In this document: piece by piece, positions 10,214 to 19,145 of the stretch
Numbering within the stretch: position 1 is the first letter of the stretch
Layout: the number at the start of each line of letters is the position of its first letter
Assembly (NCBI RefSeq): GCF_028502605.1
Contig: NC_079232.1
Location: forward strand, 2,604,001 to 2,668,000
Direction of reading: 5' to 3'
Length of the DNA stretch: 64,000 nucleotides
Source of the DNA: Trichoderma breve
Lineage: Eukaryota; Ascomycota; Sordariomycetes; Hypocreales; Hypocreaceae
The notes under the pieces: model-generated
The model's database searches: none
Told to the model about the DNA's origin: nothing
The model's input: the letters and a program-made list of their open reading frames with translations, nothing else
Translations under genes and position numbers: made by a program

Positions 10214-11969
10214 TTACTCTTTCTTTTCCAGCATAACTTGTATGCTCTTGACCTTGTCCAGCTCCTCTGGGTTTTTCACCTGAGTTCCTAAAACTCCATC
10301 CTTGTCAACAGAGTGATATAGCACTGCCAGAGCTGAGCCCTTCCATAATGGCACGTCCCTGGATCTTCCGATTATGGTTCCGACGAGGGCAATGGCTCCC
10401 AGGAAATGGACGGCTAGGGGGAGGATGAGCCACCTCCAGCGGACGCGAATGAAGACGACGGTTTGGCTCATTTTGCCCTGTGCCGTCTGCATCGAAATGC
10501 CTTGGCGTACCATGTCTGTCAGGCTCATTGCGATTTGTCAAAGATGAAGGAAACTTCTTCCAGATCGCTGTAGCCAAACATCATCAAGGGGAATGTGATA
10601 CGGATAGACTGTGTCAGAGAATGCCCCTGACTTGATGAACATGATGAGAATATCCAGGAAGACGTAAAGAAAGGTGAACGTCTGGTAGATCCGGGCTAGT
10701 ATCATTACGCCAGCGGATGAAGGGATCTTCAGATTCCACATCTTCTTTCGATGTGTATTCGCTATACTTGCTGATGGTTATTTCCCCAATGGCGCCAGTG
10801 TTGAAAATTTTTGATGTTGATAAGATATTGGAATCAGGGTAGTGATGCCAAGTGTGCACTCAACTATCACCGACGCTCAAAGGAGCATCTTTTTAAAGTC
10901 GGTAAAGATTCTGACATCATAATTTGATCAAGTCGGATTCTAGATGGAAGCTGCTAAAATATCGGAGTCTTTGATGAATTTGGACTTGTTGTCTGTTTTC
11001 GGGGTTGTGAAATTGTGATACATGTAGTTTACTTCGTATGAGTTTATAAACCTGGGTTGTGCTTCTTGAATCGTATCGAAGCTGAACCGTACGCTCCGTC
11101 TCGGCGTATTCATGCGGCAGCGCCCACTCCAATAGGGGCCATCGTATCAAATTCCAAAGTCTCTATGGCGTCCTCTGTCACGTTGGCATAAGCACTGCTG
11201 AAGCCGAGGCTGAGATACTGCCCGTCTCAGGTGGTGCAATTTGAGATGCATTTACCCCGCACTTAAGATGTTCGTGAACATCTTAAGTGCGGGGTAAATC
11301 TCGAAGGATGGAGTTTGCGACGTCAGTATCCATCCTGTGAGAAGGGTGGTTGGTTCTATTGGAGCCGTTCATTATAGAAGAAGTAGAAGCCTAGTTGTGA
11401 ACATTCATGTCCTTCAAGTTCCCGCTAGTTAAATCCATATGCACATCCGGTTGCTGAACCTTCTTGAGAGGTGTAAATTGTGTCTACTTCAAAACACACT
11501 TAGTATCTATTACACGAGTGTATCTGCGAGGATGGACAGAATGACAACTACGGCGCTAAACCTATGAACCCATACGAGACTGAAAGAGCATCTGTATAGA
11601 GCCGAGAGACCCGCGGCTCGCCGTGTCGGTGATGACGCGAGAGTTTGAAGACGGTATGACTTATTCTTGAAGCGGTTCCATTTCTCCTGGCTGAGGCAGA
11701 CTGATACGGTGGAGCGTTGTCTCTGTGGCTGTTATTGCGATGGCGATGCTTTCAATCCACCATGATGACGCGAGTCTGGCAAGCAAGAGATGAGTTTTGC
11801 GTTTCTTATCGACGGTGGTGTAATTGGCGCTGTCTTGCTCTGCCGTACTATCGGTTGAGGTAGTGGAGGTGCTTCCGTGCCGTCTTCTGTGTGGGATAAT
11901 GAATATTCTTGTTGTGTACCATTTCCTTGCTCTTTCGTTTCGACAACGCTTTCTTGGTTTAGGGATCAT
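10214..11969 (-). pseudogene. Decayed DUF3176-type membrane protein gene
   Basis: A minus-strand relic of a fungal DUF3176 protein (multi-helix membrane proteins of unknown function, usually 550-700 residues). Recognisable pieces lie in the right order but in different frames: ARLASSWWIESIAIAIT near 11780 (first helix), LSQEKWNRFKNKSYRLQTL near 11690, then after a frameshift DTASRGSLGSIQMLFQSR near 11610, then FSAVVVILSILADTLV near 11540. There the usually conserved Gln-Gln is replaced by tandem TAA TAG (11507-11512). The C-terminus survives as an open frame at 10214-10528, with FIRVRWRWLILPL, a helix and LWKGSALAVLYHSV. The span of about 1.75 kb fits one intact ancestor. A perfect palindrome at 11250-11299 lies inside. 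Identification rests on recalled family pattern, not on a search. Confidence 0.7.
11250..11299. repeat. Perfect 24-bp inverted repeat with 2-nt loop
   Basis: The arms 11250-11273 and 11276-11299 are exact reverse complements (24 of 24), separated by GT. The left arm begins ATTTACCCCGCACTTAAG. It sits within the decayed DUF3176 gene. No target-site duplication is visible at the edges, and it is too long to be a normal terminator. Confidence 0.95.
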
Positions 11970-12631
11970 GGCTCAGAGGTACTTCTGCTTCATTATTCGT
12001 ATCGGACATCAAAGGCTACTGTATAACACTATCATCATAGGACATGAAGGCAGTTCACGCTCATATATGCACGGGCATTGTGGGACAGAAATGGATGATG
12101 CGACGAGGTTGATATTCTTCAAGCCTATTGAAACACGCAGCAGTGTTGCCCTTGTCTGCGGCTGTCCGATGGGTAAACGTTGCCTTCCATGCGAGATGTC
12201 TCAGCCATGATCACTTCAAGTTTTGAAGTTGAGAAAAGTGAATATAAATATGCTGGGAAGAGATACTAGAGATATCAGGGATATCTGAAATATTTACAAC
12301 AGTGGTTATACTCGGCCTCATCTAATCAACAGTTGCAGCTGGCACGGCTCATTCAGTCAGCCGGTTGATAAAAAAGGAACCAGATGCCAACACTCTCAAT
12401 TCTGAGAAACGGATGCCTAGACAGCTGGCACAACTAGCACCTAACTTCATCAGCCCATTTCAACCCCCAAGTTTTTTTTCTCTCCCCTTCTCCTCTTTTC
12501 TCCCCTCTCTTCTCTTCAAGAGCAGCTTCACATTGTACCAACTGGACTTTCGAGAACCAAACACGTACAAGCGACCTTCTCTTTCTATACTCTATTTACA
12601 ACTACAAACTGCTCTATATATTCTAAAGGCC
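11970..12631. other. Intergenic before the split membrane gene
   Basis: No gene supported. Pyrimidine-rich stretches at about 12470-12520 and a TATATA at about 12615 suggest the promoter and leader of the gene starting at 12632. Confidence 0.4.
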
Positions 12632-13381
12632 ATGCCTTTCTCTTTGTCTGCTGGTTCCAATTTCCCGGAACGCCTCCGCCCCAATCGCCCCCCTACCGGA
12701 TCGGATACCCCCGTGGTTAGTGACGGACCCGACCCAGTTGAGCAAACTTGGATGCGGCTTTTGCCCATCTGTTTGTTCTTCTGCGGCGTCTGGGTTCTTG
12801 CGGCGCTGTGGGCGGTGTTCGTCGGCTCTGTGAAGAAGACGAGGTTGTTGGGGGCTGCAATCTCGTCTCGGATCAGACTGATGGATGCCAACCCTGCAGC
12901 AGCAGGCGGGATTGACGAGCTGCGTCTGCGGCTCAGATATCTCGTCGCCGTTGGTCTCATCACGTCTGCCTTTTGCGCCATCGCCGTGGCAAGAGTGCTG
13001 CCAGAGGAACGTAGCGTGATATCTTATCACGTTGTCATGAGCCTGGTATGCTTTTCTTCGTTCTCGGCGTTGGTTGGCGTTCTTGCGATTATCTGTCCGA
13101 GACTTGGCATGGTGGTTACTCGTTAGGGGCGAGTTTTCCTCTTTGTCATGCTCGGCATCTTTGCAGGTGTCCTTGGTGTAGGTGCCACCACGGTCACGCT
13201 GATAATTGCAAGAGGGGGCGCGTATCGGGTTGCCGTTCTGGTATTCCTGACAATCGCAGTTCTAGTCATGTCTATCGTGACGCTGTCGGCTCTCGACGTC
13301 TCCCGAGACTCGACTGTCGGCAGTACAAGGCACGATGGCGATCTTGAACGTCAGGACAGCAGTCCATTGCACAGTACGTGA
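12632..13381 (+). pseudogene. Five-helix membrane protein gene interrupted by one in-frame TAG
   Basis: From the ATG at 12632 the frame encodes 164 residues with three hydrophobic helices (LLPICLFFCGVWVLAALWAVF, YLVAVGLITSAFCAIAVA, VVMSLVCFSSFSALVGVLAII) and meets TAG at 13124-13126. The same frame then continues without another stop to 13381. That extension encodes two further strong helices (VFLFVMLGIFAGVLGVGATTV and VAVLVFLTIAVLVMSIVTL) and a short charged tail. Hydrophobic segments on both sides of a lone stop indicate one ancestral protein of about 249 residues. The TAG could derive from CAG or TGG by one transition. A truncated three-helix product remains possible. No known family is recognised. 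Confidence 0.65.
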
Positions 13382-13709
13382 TGGAGCTCAACGCCGGACC
13401 TTGTCGAGCTACGGCAGAGGGAGGCTGCCGTGACAGTTTTTGTCGAACCAAACCCCAGCTTGACAATTTGGCGGTGGAGGAGCTGTTAAACCTCTGAAAA
13501 AAACAGACCCCAATACGAATGCTGCTTCTGCGTAGCATTGGGGACGAGTACCCGGCCCATCTTGGCACTCTCATCTCATCATCACTCGGGACGGGGAAAC
13601 TAAACGTATTTAACTCAGCTACATGTACTCAAGTTGCAACACATCACACTATCAGGTGCACTTCTACACGCTACATCCATGGCTACAATTCGTGAAGCTC
13701 TGTATGCAC

Positions 13710-13750
13710 GCTAACTCAGACATTGTTCCTGGGACAATGTCTGAGTCAGC
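13710..13750. repeat. Near-perfect 20-bp inverted repeat, 1-nt loop
   Basis: Arms 13710-13729 (GCTAACTCAGACATTGTTCC) and 13731-13750 (GGGACAATGTCTGAGTCAGC) are reverse complements except for two positions, both explicable as transitions. Confidence 0.9.
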
Positions 13751-13824
13751 CAATCCTCAGGAAAAACGCATGCAACTCAACTACATTTACCATCCAGATG
13801 CACAACACAAGAGTGATAGGCTTA

Positions 13825-13882
13825 CACCCTAGGGTATTCATTTAGAGTGTACCGGTACACTCTAACTGAATACTCCAGGGTG
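13825..13882. repeat. Near-perfect 29-bp inverted repeat without loop
   Basis: The arms 13825-13853 and 13854-13882 meet at the central GTACCGGTAC. They are reverse complements except for three positions. The left arm starts CACCCTAGGGTATTCATT. It lies only 74 bp from the 13710-13750 palindrome but has unrelated sequence. Confidence 0.9.
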
Positions 13883-14324
13883 AACCTAACGTTCCATGGA
13901 ATTTCCATCAACGAAAGCATTCGATGTTCTATATCGCTCTCGAACTGCTGCATGCTACATGCTGTGTACGGGAGTTCGACCTTCGATTATTCAAGACTAT
14001 AAGTCTCATCCAAATTTATGCCGGCAGTGTCAATCAAGAGTCGATACTCCGAGCTCAAAAGTCCAAGAAAACTGCAATAACCCATCACATATTGCATAAA
14101 ATCCGCCCAACACTATTGCCTTCCAGTCTACTACCTCGTTGACTACGACTCTTTATGTCAACCTTCATCCCCACTTCTAGAGATTACAATGTGTCGCCCC
14201 CCTTCACACTGGCATACTTCATTCGACAAGCATTCAGATTTCGCCAATACATGGAATGGAAGTGCTGAATACTCTCAAGCGACATGAATTTTCTGTGTGC
14301 CTGTCATCCGCCATTATTTTGGTG

Positions 14325-14356
14325 CTCGAAACCCCTATAACTCGAAACCCCTATAA
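14325..14356. repeat. 16-bp unit repeated twice in tandem
   Basis: CTCGAAACCCCTATAA occurs exactly twice, at 14325-14340 and 14341-14356, followed by a partial third start (CTCA). No function is evident. Confidence 0.9.
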
Positions 14357-16145
14357 CTCAAGACTGTTGACGCCAAGAAATCACAACTCTTTGAGACACC
14401 CACGAGTACCATACATGCACGCTGCTCGGATGACAAAGATACTATTGACGACAAGCAAGATATAGGTATTTAGCTGAAATACTTCTTGCCTTCGCATTAA
14501 GTCACGAGATGCCGATTATTCATGACTGAGTATTATTCCTCAATGGAATCAACCTCCGAATACAATCGTGGCTAAATACATGTTTACATGTCCTCGACAC
14601 TTCGGAGATATCCAATTGCATCTCTTCATAAACGGCAAGATCTCTATGTAAGTGGGAAAGGAGCTCAAAATTACAGGTACGTATCTGACATTGACATTAA
14701 TGTATCTTAGTTACACAACCGATGCCCCTGTGGACGCTTACAGGCTTCGAATCAATGACAACATATACCTGGCGCTATTCGCGGTGTGCGGATCTGAAAT
14801 GCCACGCATGTTACTGTACCACTCTCAAAATTGCACAGTCGACCATTGATTGGGCCTCGATGCATCAGGAGCGGCACGAGCTTCGGAGAGATTTTTTCGA
14901 TCCGCTCCCCCTACTTCAAAGGAAGCGTTGATGCAAGATGAATCCTACCAAGATGAGGTGGCGCGCGCGAAATGATTAAGCTTAAGGAGGCGAGGCAACC
15001 GCAGCGCTGTCTCATCTGATCACCAGAGGCATTGTTCTGATTCGTTTCTTGTGCTTGGGCCTCGAGGCAGCCGGTCTATGGAGTTTTAGCTGGTCGGCAA
15101 TATCGGCATATGTTAAAAAAACTCCTTTGCTATTCGCTACGTTTTGGGTCAGCCTTTCGTTAACCCAGAGGCATGCACGCCACTTGGAGTCGAAGAAGCG
15201 CCGGAACAACTAAAAGGACTCGACCATTGTACCGGCTCAACAATCCACATGTGCGACATTCGAGAAGTTTAGTACTTGTTCTAATATGTGGAAAGGGGGA
15301 GATGTGGGAACGGGAACCCTGACGGTTCCTGAGATTGCGGGACTCTGCTTGTAAACTCGCCAGGCTGGTTGACGAAATAATAATAAAGGGCAGTCTATCA
15401 CCAACTCGCGATTACTCATATCGCGCTCCTTGTTCCGCCACAGCTACAAGGAGCATGCAAGTGATATGTGCTCGCCGTTGTGACGCTCCTGCTGATCTGA
15501 TGGGGCTGGGGGAGATTGCCCACCTGAATACATCACTGTGAATGGTCAAAAGGAAGTCTCCGATGGATGGCCCTACGAACAGCTGGGCCGAAGATGCTAG
15601 CCTTGGCAGATGCCGCGGGCGAAGGGCTATGTATGATGATGCCATTATATATTTTCAGTCGACGGCGCTACAAGATGGTGGGCGCACCAAAGTGCGCGCG
15701 GTTTTCACGAGCATCAGTTACTCACCGTCCTTTGATCGCCTCGTGGCGAATGCCCGTAACGGAAACGGTATTCTGGGTGGATGCCGAAAAAGCTTGCCAC
15801 AGGCACAAGTCACAGGCGACCTGGCGACTCTTCTCCGCGGCTGTGCCTGGGGGTGTGAGAGTTGAGTTGCACGGATTACGAACGTGGCCAAAGGCGATGC
15901 GGTGCGAAGCTACTGTAGGTAGGTATTATACGACAGCGATTCTACCACTCGCTATTACCACGCCGGTCAGTTCACCAACATCAAGAGTATCGACCAAGAT
16001 GGGGAAGCAGAAGAGCACAAAACATCTACTAGAGCCGAATATTCCTTCTATAGGCACTATGTAAAAATTGCAAAACACCTTTTCCGCCATGCAATGAACA
16101 AAATGCCAATCGCCTTTCTAATCTATTATGCACTGCCGTGTTCTG

Positions 16146-16733
16146 TCACACCAGAGCCACGGGCTCGTTTTGTAGGTACATCAACCCAGCATCTTCGATC
16201 GCAAGACTTTCCGAGTAAATTTGGCGCTCGAGCTGTAGAATCAGGATAAATATTTCTTCGATAAATCTGCTGCGCATTTCTTTTTTGTATAAAGCCCATT
16301 TAACTCCTTCAATTGTTTTCGCTGCTTGGATCTTTCGCCTGTCGAGAAAGGCCGTCATCCAAGGTCGTACTGGTGCGTGGTCATCTGCATTAAGGTCTTG
16401 CAGCGGGGGATCATTCGTTGCGAAGCAATCAGCTTGGATCTTTGCGGCGTCACGCTTGGCTTTACGCAGAGTTTGTTGAATGGCAGAGAGAGTCTCGACT
16501 GTTGGCTCGTGGTCTTCCGATCTGTTATCTGAGGGATCTCTTGTATCTGCGATCAGATTGCCCAACTCACTGGTATTGTGAATAATTCTTGAAACAGAGG
16601 CACAATGAGAGAGGAGTGTTTCGAGTTGTAGCTGATAGATCTCGAACCCGTCTTCAAAGCCACGGGCTTGCTTGATGTGACTGAAACATTGGTGTATGAA
16701 ACGAAGGATGGTGGCTGTTCCCACAGCTTCCAT
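16146..16733 (-). CDS. Stand-alone HeLo-domain protein, copy 1
   Basis: 195 residues, no intron, ATG at 16733. It starts MEAVGTATILRFIHQCF and continues with a helical region resembling the HeLo domain of fungal HET-S-type proteins: an N-terminal hydrophobic helix, a FEIYQLQLETLL segment, a coiled Lys/Ala-rich middle (LRKAKRDAAKIQAD) and a closing KTIEGVKWALYKKEMRSRFIEEIFILILQLE, which matches the typical HeLo C-terminal helix (kWalydkkkfekLi-disklid-Le). HeLo domains are membrane-acting cell-death effectors, usually triggered by an amyloid motif or fused to an NLR receptor. Here no amyloid repeat or NACHT is present, so partner and role are unknown. It is paralogous to the genes at 18431-18970 and 20517-21116. 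Confidence 0.7.
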   Translation of the reverse strand: MEAVGTATILRFIHQCFSHIKQARGFEDGFEIYQLQLETLLSHCASVSRIIHNTSELGNLIADTRDPSDNRSEDHEPTVETLSAIQQTLRKAKRDAAKIQADCFATNDPPLQDLNADDHAPVRPWMTAFLDRRKIQAAKTIEGVKWALYKKEMRSRFIEEIFILILQLERQIYSESLAIEDAGLMYLQNEPVALV

Positions 16734-17255
16734 TATTACGTGTATGTATAATAAAAAAAAAAACTTTGAGCATCACCAAGAAGCTCTGTCAAAAGTGCGC
16801 CAAAAAGGAGACTCGCCCGCTAAACCAAAGGACTGATGGTGTGTGTGCTGGGGGTTGTGGCCTATAAATGACATTGGATGCCCAAATGCCGTAGGAGCGC
16901 TGGAAATTGTACGGGGGGAGGGGGGCATATGTATGTACCAGACAACTGGAAGTGTACCTATTTAGCAGCGGTGTGGCTAAACGCGCTCTTTATTCCAAAG
17001 GCCCTTTGTCTGCCGCGTCAACCAATTTCGTCAAAAGTTGGCGCAGACAGAAATTCGGAGTGGAAGGGCTAGAGGGGGTGGACGCAAAACGCGTGACGCC
17101 CGCTCCAACTCCATGAAACGGAGTTCGCTCAGCGCATCGGCCGGCGCTACCTACCGTAATATGGAGCTTCAGATCGGGGTGCCGCAAAGCTCATGTGGGA
17201 CAATTGAGCCTTGGAGTCCGGGTGCACGGCGCCAAAAAGGGCAAAAGGTGTTGTT

Positions 17256-17260
17256 ATAAG
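17256..17260 (+). promoter_or_regulatory. ATAAG element at -27 of 5S copy 1
   Basis: ATAAG starts 27 bases before the 5S start. The identical pentamer lies at the same distance upstream of copies 2 (17443-17447) and 3 (17626-17630), although the surrounding spacers differ. A TATA-like box at this distance is known for filamentous-fungal 5S genes. Confidence 0.75.
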
Positions 17261-17282
17261 GCATTCTGATAATGAAGCAAGT

Positions 17283-17401
17283 ACATACGACCATAGGTAG
17301 TGGAAAATACGGGGTCCCGTCTGCTCCCCCATAGTCAAGCCACTAACCGGCAGATTAGTAGTCAGGTGGGTGACCACTGGCGAACACCGGCTGTTGTATG
17401 T
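17283..17401 (+). rRNA. 5S ribosomal RNA, copy 1
   Basis: 119 nt, the normal 5S length. The ends ACATACGAC and GTTGTATGT pair as helix I. Helix II is TAGTGG/CCACTA. The internal control region is recognisable, including GATTAGTAGT and GGGTGACCA. The closing arm is CAG(G)TGG-GTGA-CCACTG with a single bulged G. A T-rich stretch follows at once (TTCTTTCTTTTT), as needed for RNA polymerase III termination. The sequence is clearly divergent from the standard filamentous-fungal 5S I recall, but all helices are intact. Confidence 0.88.
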
Positions 17402-17442
17402 TTCTTTCTTTTTGCGTTCTCTGTCACTAAGATAAAGCAGAT

Positions 17443-17447
17443 ATAAG
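17443..17447 (+). promoter_or_regulatory. ATAAG element at -27 of 5S copy 2
   Basis: Same pentamer and same distance to the 5S start at 17470 as in the other two copies, here within ATATAAGATG. Confidence 0.75.
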
Positions 17448-17469
17448 ATGATCAACTTCACAATCCAGC

Positions 17470-17588
17470 ACATACGACCATAGGTAGTGGAAAGCTCGGG
17501 GTCCCGTCTGCTCCCCCATAGATAAGCCACTAACCGGCAGATTAGTAGTTAAGTGGGTGACCATTAGCGAACACCGGCTGTTGTATGT
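17470..17588 (+). rRNA. 5S ribosomal RNA, copy 2
   Basis: 119 nt, starting 187 bases after copy 1. Helices I and II match copy 1. The closing arm differs by paired changes: TAA(G)TGG pairs with CCATTA, where copy 1 has CAG(G)TGG with CCACTG. Some loop positions also differ (AAGCTC instead of AAATAC). TTTT follows the 3' end. Confidence 0.88.
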
Positions 17589-17625
17589 TTTTGCCCTTTT
17601 GTGTGTCCCATCTGAATGGGGACTC

Positions 17626-17630
17626 ATAAG
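17626..17630 (+). promoter_or_regulatory. ATAAG element at -27 of 5S copy 3
   Basis: Same pentamer and same distance to the 5S start at 17653 as in the other two copies, here within ACTCATAAGC. Confidence 0.75.
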
Positions 17631-17652
17631 CTGTTCAATTCCATGTCCAACC

Positions 17653-17771
17653 ACATACGACCATATCCATTGGAAAATACGGGGTCCCGTCTGCTCCCCC
17701 AGAGTCAAGCCAATGAGAGGCAGATTAGTAGTTGAGTGGGTGACCATCAGCGAACACCGGCTGTTGTATGT
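17653..17771 (+). rRNA. 5S ribosomal RNA, copy 3
   Basis: 119 nt, starting 183 bases after copy 2. Helix II is CATTGG/CCAATG in place of TAGTGG/CCACTA, so two base pairs changed on both sides. The closing arm is TGA(G)TGG/CCATCA, again with paired substitutions. A strong T-run follows (TTTTGTTTTTTTGC). The three copies form an unusual tandem group for a filamentous ascomycete, where 5S genes are generally dispersed. Confidence 0.88.
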
Positions 17772-17826
17772 TTTTGTTTTTTTGCTTTTTTGCTGCATCC
17801 CCCCCCCCTATCCAAGGAAAAAGCAG

Positions 17827-18051
17827 ATGACAGACGAAGCCTTTCTTACAACAGATGGCTTCCAGAAGTTGCGGGATTGGGATTCTTTTGTCATAGTGGT
17901 GGGCTGCAGAGGCGTCGGTTCACATTGCGCTGCCACCTTGGCTCGGTCAGATGTCTCCAAGCTTCGACTCATTAACTTTGACCAAGTTACTCTGAGCTTA
18001 TTGAACCGACATGCTGTTGCAACTCTGGCAGACGTTGACACTTCTTTATAG
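17827..18051 (+). pseudogene. Truncated TcdA/CsdL-like (E1-type ThiF-fold) relic
   Basis: 74 codons that match the N-terminal nucleotide-binding part of tRNA threonylcarbamoyladenosine dehydratases (yeast Tcd1/Tcd2): FLTTDGFQKLRD, then FVIVVGCRGVGSHCAATLARS (the family glycine motif GCGGVGS with one Gly changed to Arg), then LRLINFDQVTLSLLNRHAVATLADV. The intact enzyme is more than 400 residues. Here the frame ends in TAG right after LADVDTSL, with no continuation. Its start is 55 bases after the third 5S gene. It is a broken duplicate fragment, not a functional dehydratase. Confidence 0.75.
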
Positions 18052-18430
18052 CCGCGCATTTTCCAATAATCCCCCGAGGTTGACGCAGCTATCAAATTTA
18101 TAGTGGAGACCGGCGGTCGAAAACAAGGCTGTGTGGGGCTTTTAGTGCGTACCCGTTGAGCTTATGTAGGACATAACCCGCCATCCATTAGCATTATGCT
18201 TCATGAGCATGGGAACAGTGGAGTTTGAGGCTGGATGGGAAAGAAGACAAAGGGAAAACATGGAGCAGACAAAAGTATCGAACAAATAAATAACCAAAAA
18301 AATCAAATTCCGCCGTTCGCTATGCTATATTCCTACGCTAATTGACTATATTGTGTTTTCAAATGCCATTGTCCTCCACTTTGCTGTTCACATAACTGAA
18401 GAATGTGGTCGCGCAATGTATATCGGGGAA
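18052..18430. other. Gap between the TcdA relic and HeLo copy 2
   Basis: No feature recognised; AT-rich, no open frame of note. Confidence 0.4.
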
Positions 18431-18970
18431 CTACCGAGTAAAAGACTTTTGTTGGCGTTGACTCTGCTCAAGGTGATTGATGAGCGCGGATATGTCTGCG
18501 ATAAATTTATTGTGTTTGTCTCTTTTATAAAAAGCCCATTTTATTCCCTCGACAGTTTTTGCTGCTTGGACTTTTCGTTCGTTCAGATATTCCGCCATTC
18601 GAGCTCGCGTTGTCTTGATGCCGTCAGCACCCCGTGCTAGGCAGGACTTCGAAAGATCCGCTTCCATATTTGCAGCTTCGTGCTGAGCTTTATAGAGCCT
18701 GCTTTCAATTGCTGAGAGAATCTCCGCTATTCTGGCTTCTTGGTCTTCTGATGCCCTTTGTAGGCTAGCTATTCCATGTGTAATTGAAATATCATCGGCG
18801 CCGGTCGTGTCGTAAATGCTTCTTAAGATGGTGGCACAGCGGGAGAGGTGTACTTCAAGTTGGAGCTGGTAGAGACCGAATTCTTCTTCAAATGCGCGGG
18901 CTTGTTGGATGTAAATAAAACATTGATGTATAATATGAAAAAGGCTAGTTGAGTTTCCTACAGCCTCCAT
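18431..18970 (-). CDS. Stand-alone HeLo-domain protein, copy 2
   Basis: 179 residues, ATG at 18970, no intron. It opens MEAVGNSTSLFHIIHQCFIYIQ, then RAFEEEFGLYQLQLEVHLSRC, and closes KTVEGIKWAFYKRDKHNKFIADISALINHLEQ. Colinear with copies 1 and 3 over the whole length, with conserved KVQAAKT and WAFYK motifs; it is the shortest because the tail after the HeLo-like helix is only about 10 residues. No amyloid or receptor domain is fused. A cell-death or allorecognition effector role is inferred from the domain alone. Confidence 0.7.
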   Translation of the reverse strand: MEAVGNSTSLFHIIHQCFIYIQQARAFEEEFGLYQLQLEVHLSRCATILRSIYDTTGADDISITHGIASLQRASEDQEARIAEILSAIESRLYKAQHEAANMEADLSKSCLARGADGIKTTRARMAEYLNERKVQAAKTVEGIKWAFYKRDKHNKFIADISALINHLEQSQRQQKSFTR

Positions 18971-19110
18971 TATTATATAAGAGAGTTTTAGCCATAAATG
19001 TGGAAATAATTATCATTAAGTTGTGTGAGAAGACGGAGAATGAAGGGATATTGCTCGTGGAATCGGGGAACTAAATGGACGGACAGCTGCAGGCACATTT
19101 CTCCCAAAAT

Positions 19111-19145
19111 GCGGGCACAGCAGAAGCTTTTTCTGCTGTGCCCGC
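19111..19145. repeat. Perfect 15-bp inverted repeat, 5-nt loop
   Basis: GCGGGCACAGCAGAA (19111-19125) and TTCTGCTGTGCCCGC (19131-19145) are exact reverse complements around GCTTT. The sequence is unrelated to the palindromes at 11.2 and 13.7-13.9 kb. Confidence 0.9.

Larger units (their letters stand above)
13382..16145. other. 2.8 kb gene-free stretch with palindromes
   Basis: No gene is supported. Short frames on both strands (such as 15567-16064 plus and 15012-15209 minus) lack recognisable motifs. The stretch holds two long near-palindromes and a 16-bp tandem duplication, listed separately. Confidence 0.4.

Noticed and set aside
15542..16064. Two overlapping plus-strand frames before HeLo copy 1
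   Set aside because: No recognisable motif, mixed composition, different frames overlapping each other.
17283..17771. First reading of the three repeats as transposon terminal or protein-coding repeats (open frames run through them on both strands)
   Set aside because: Each unit is exactly 119 nt, folds as 5S rRNA, has T-runs and a fixed upstream element; the translations are artefacts.
17283..17771. CRISPR-like spaced repeats
   Set aside because: Eukaryotic DNA; repeat length 119 nt and covarying helices identify 5S rRNA.
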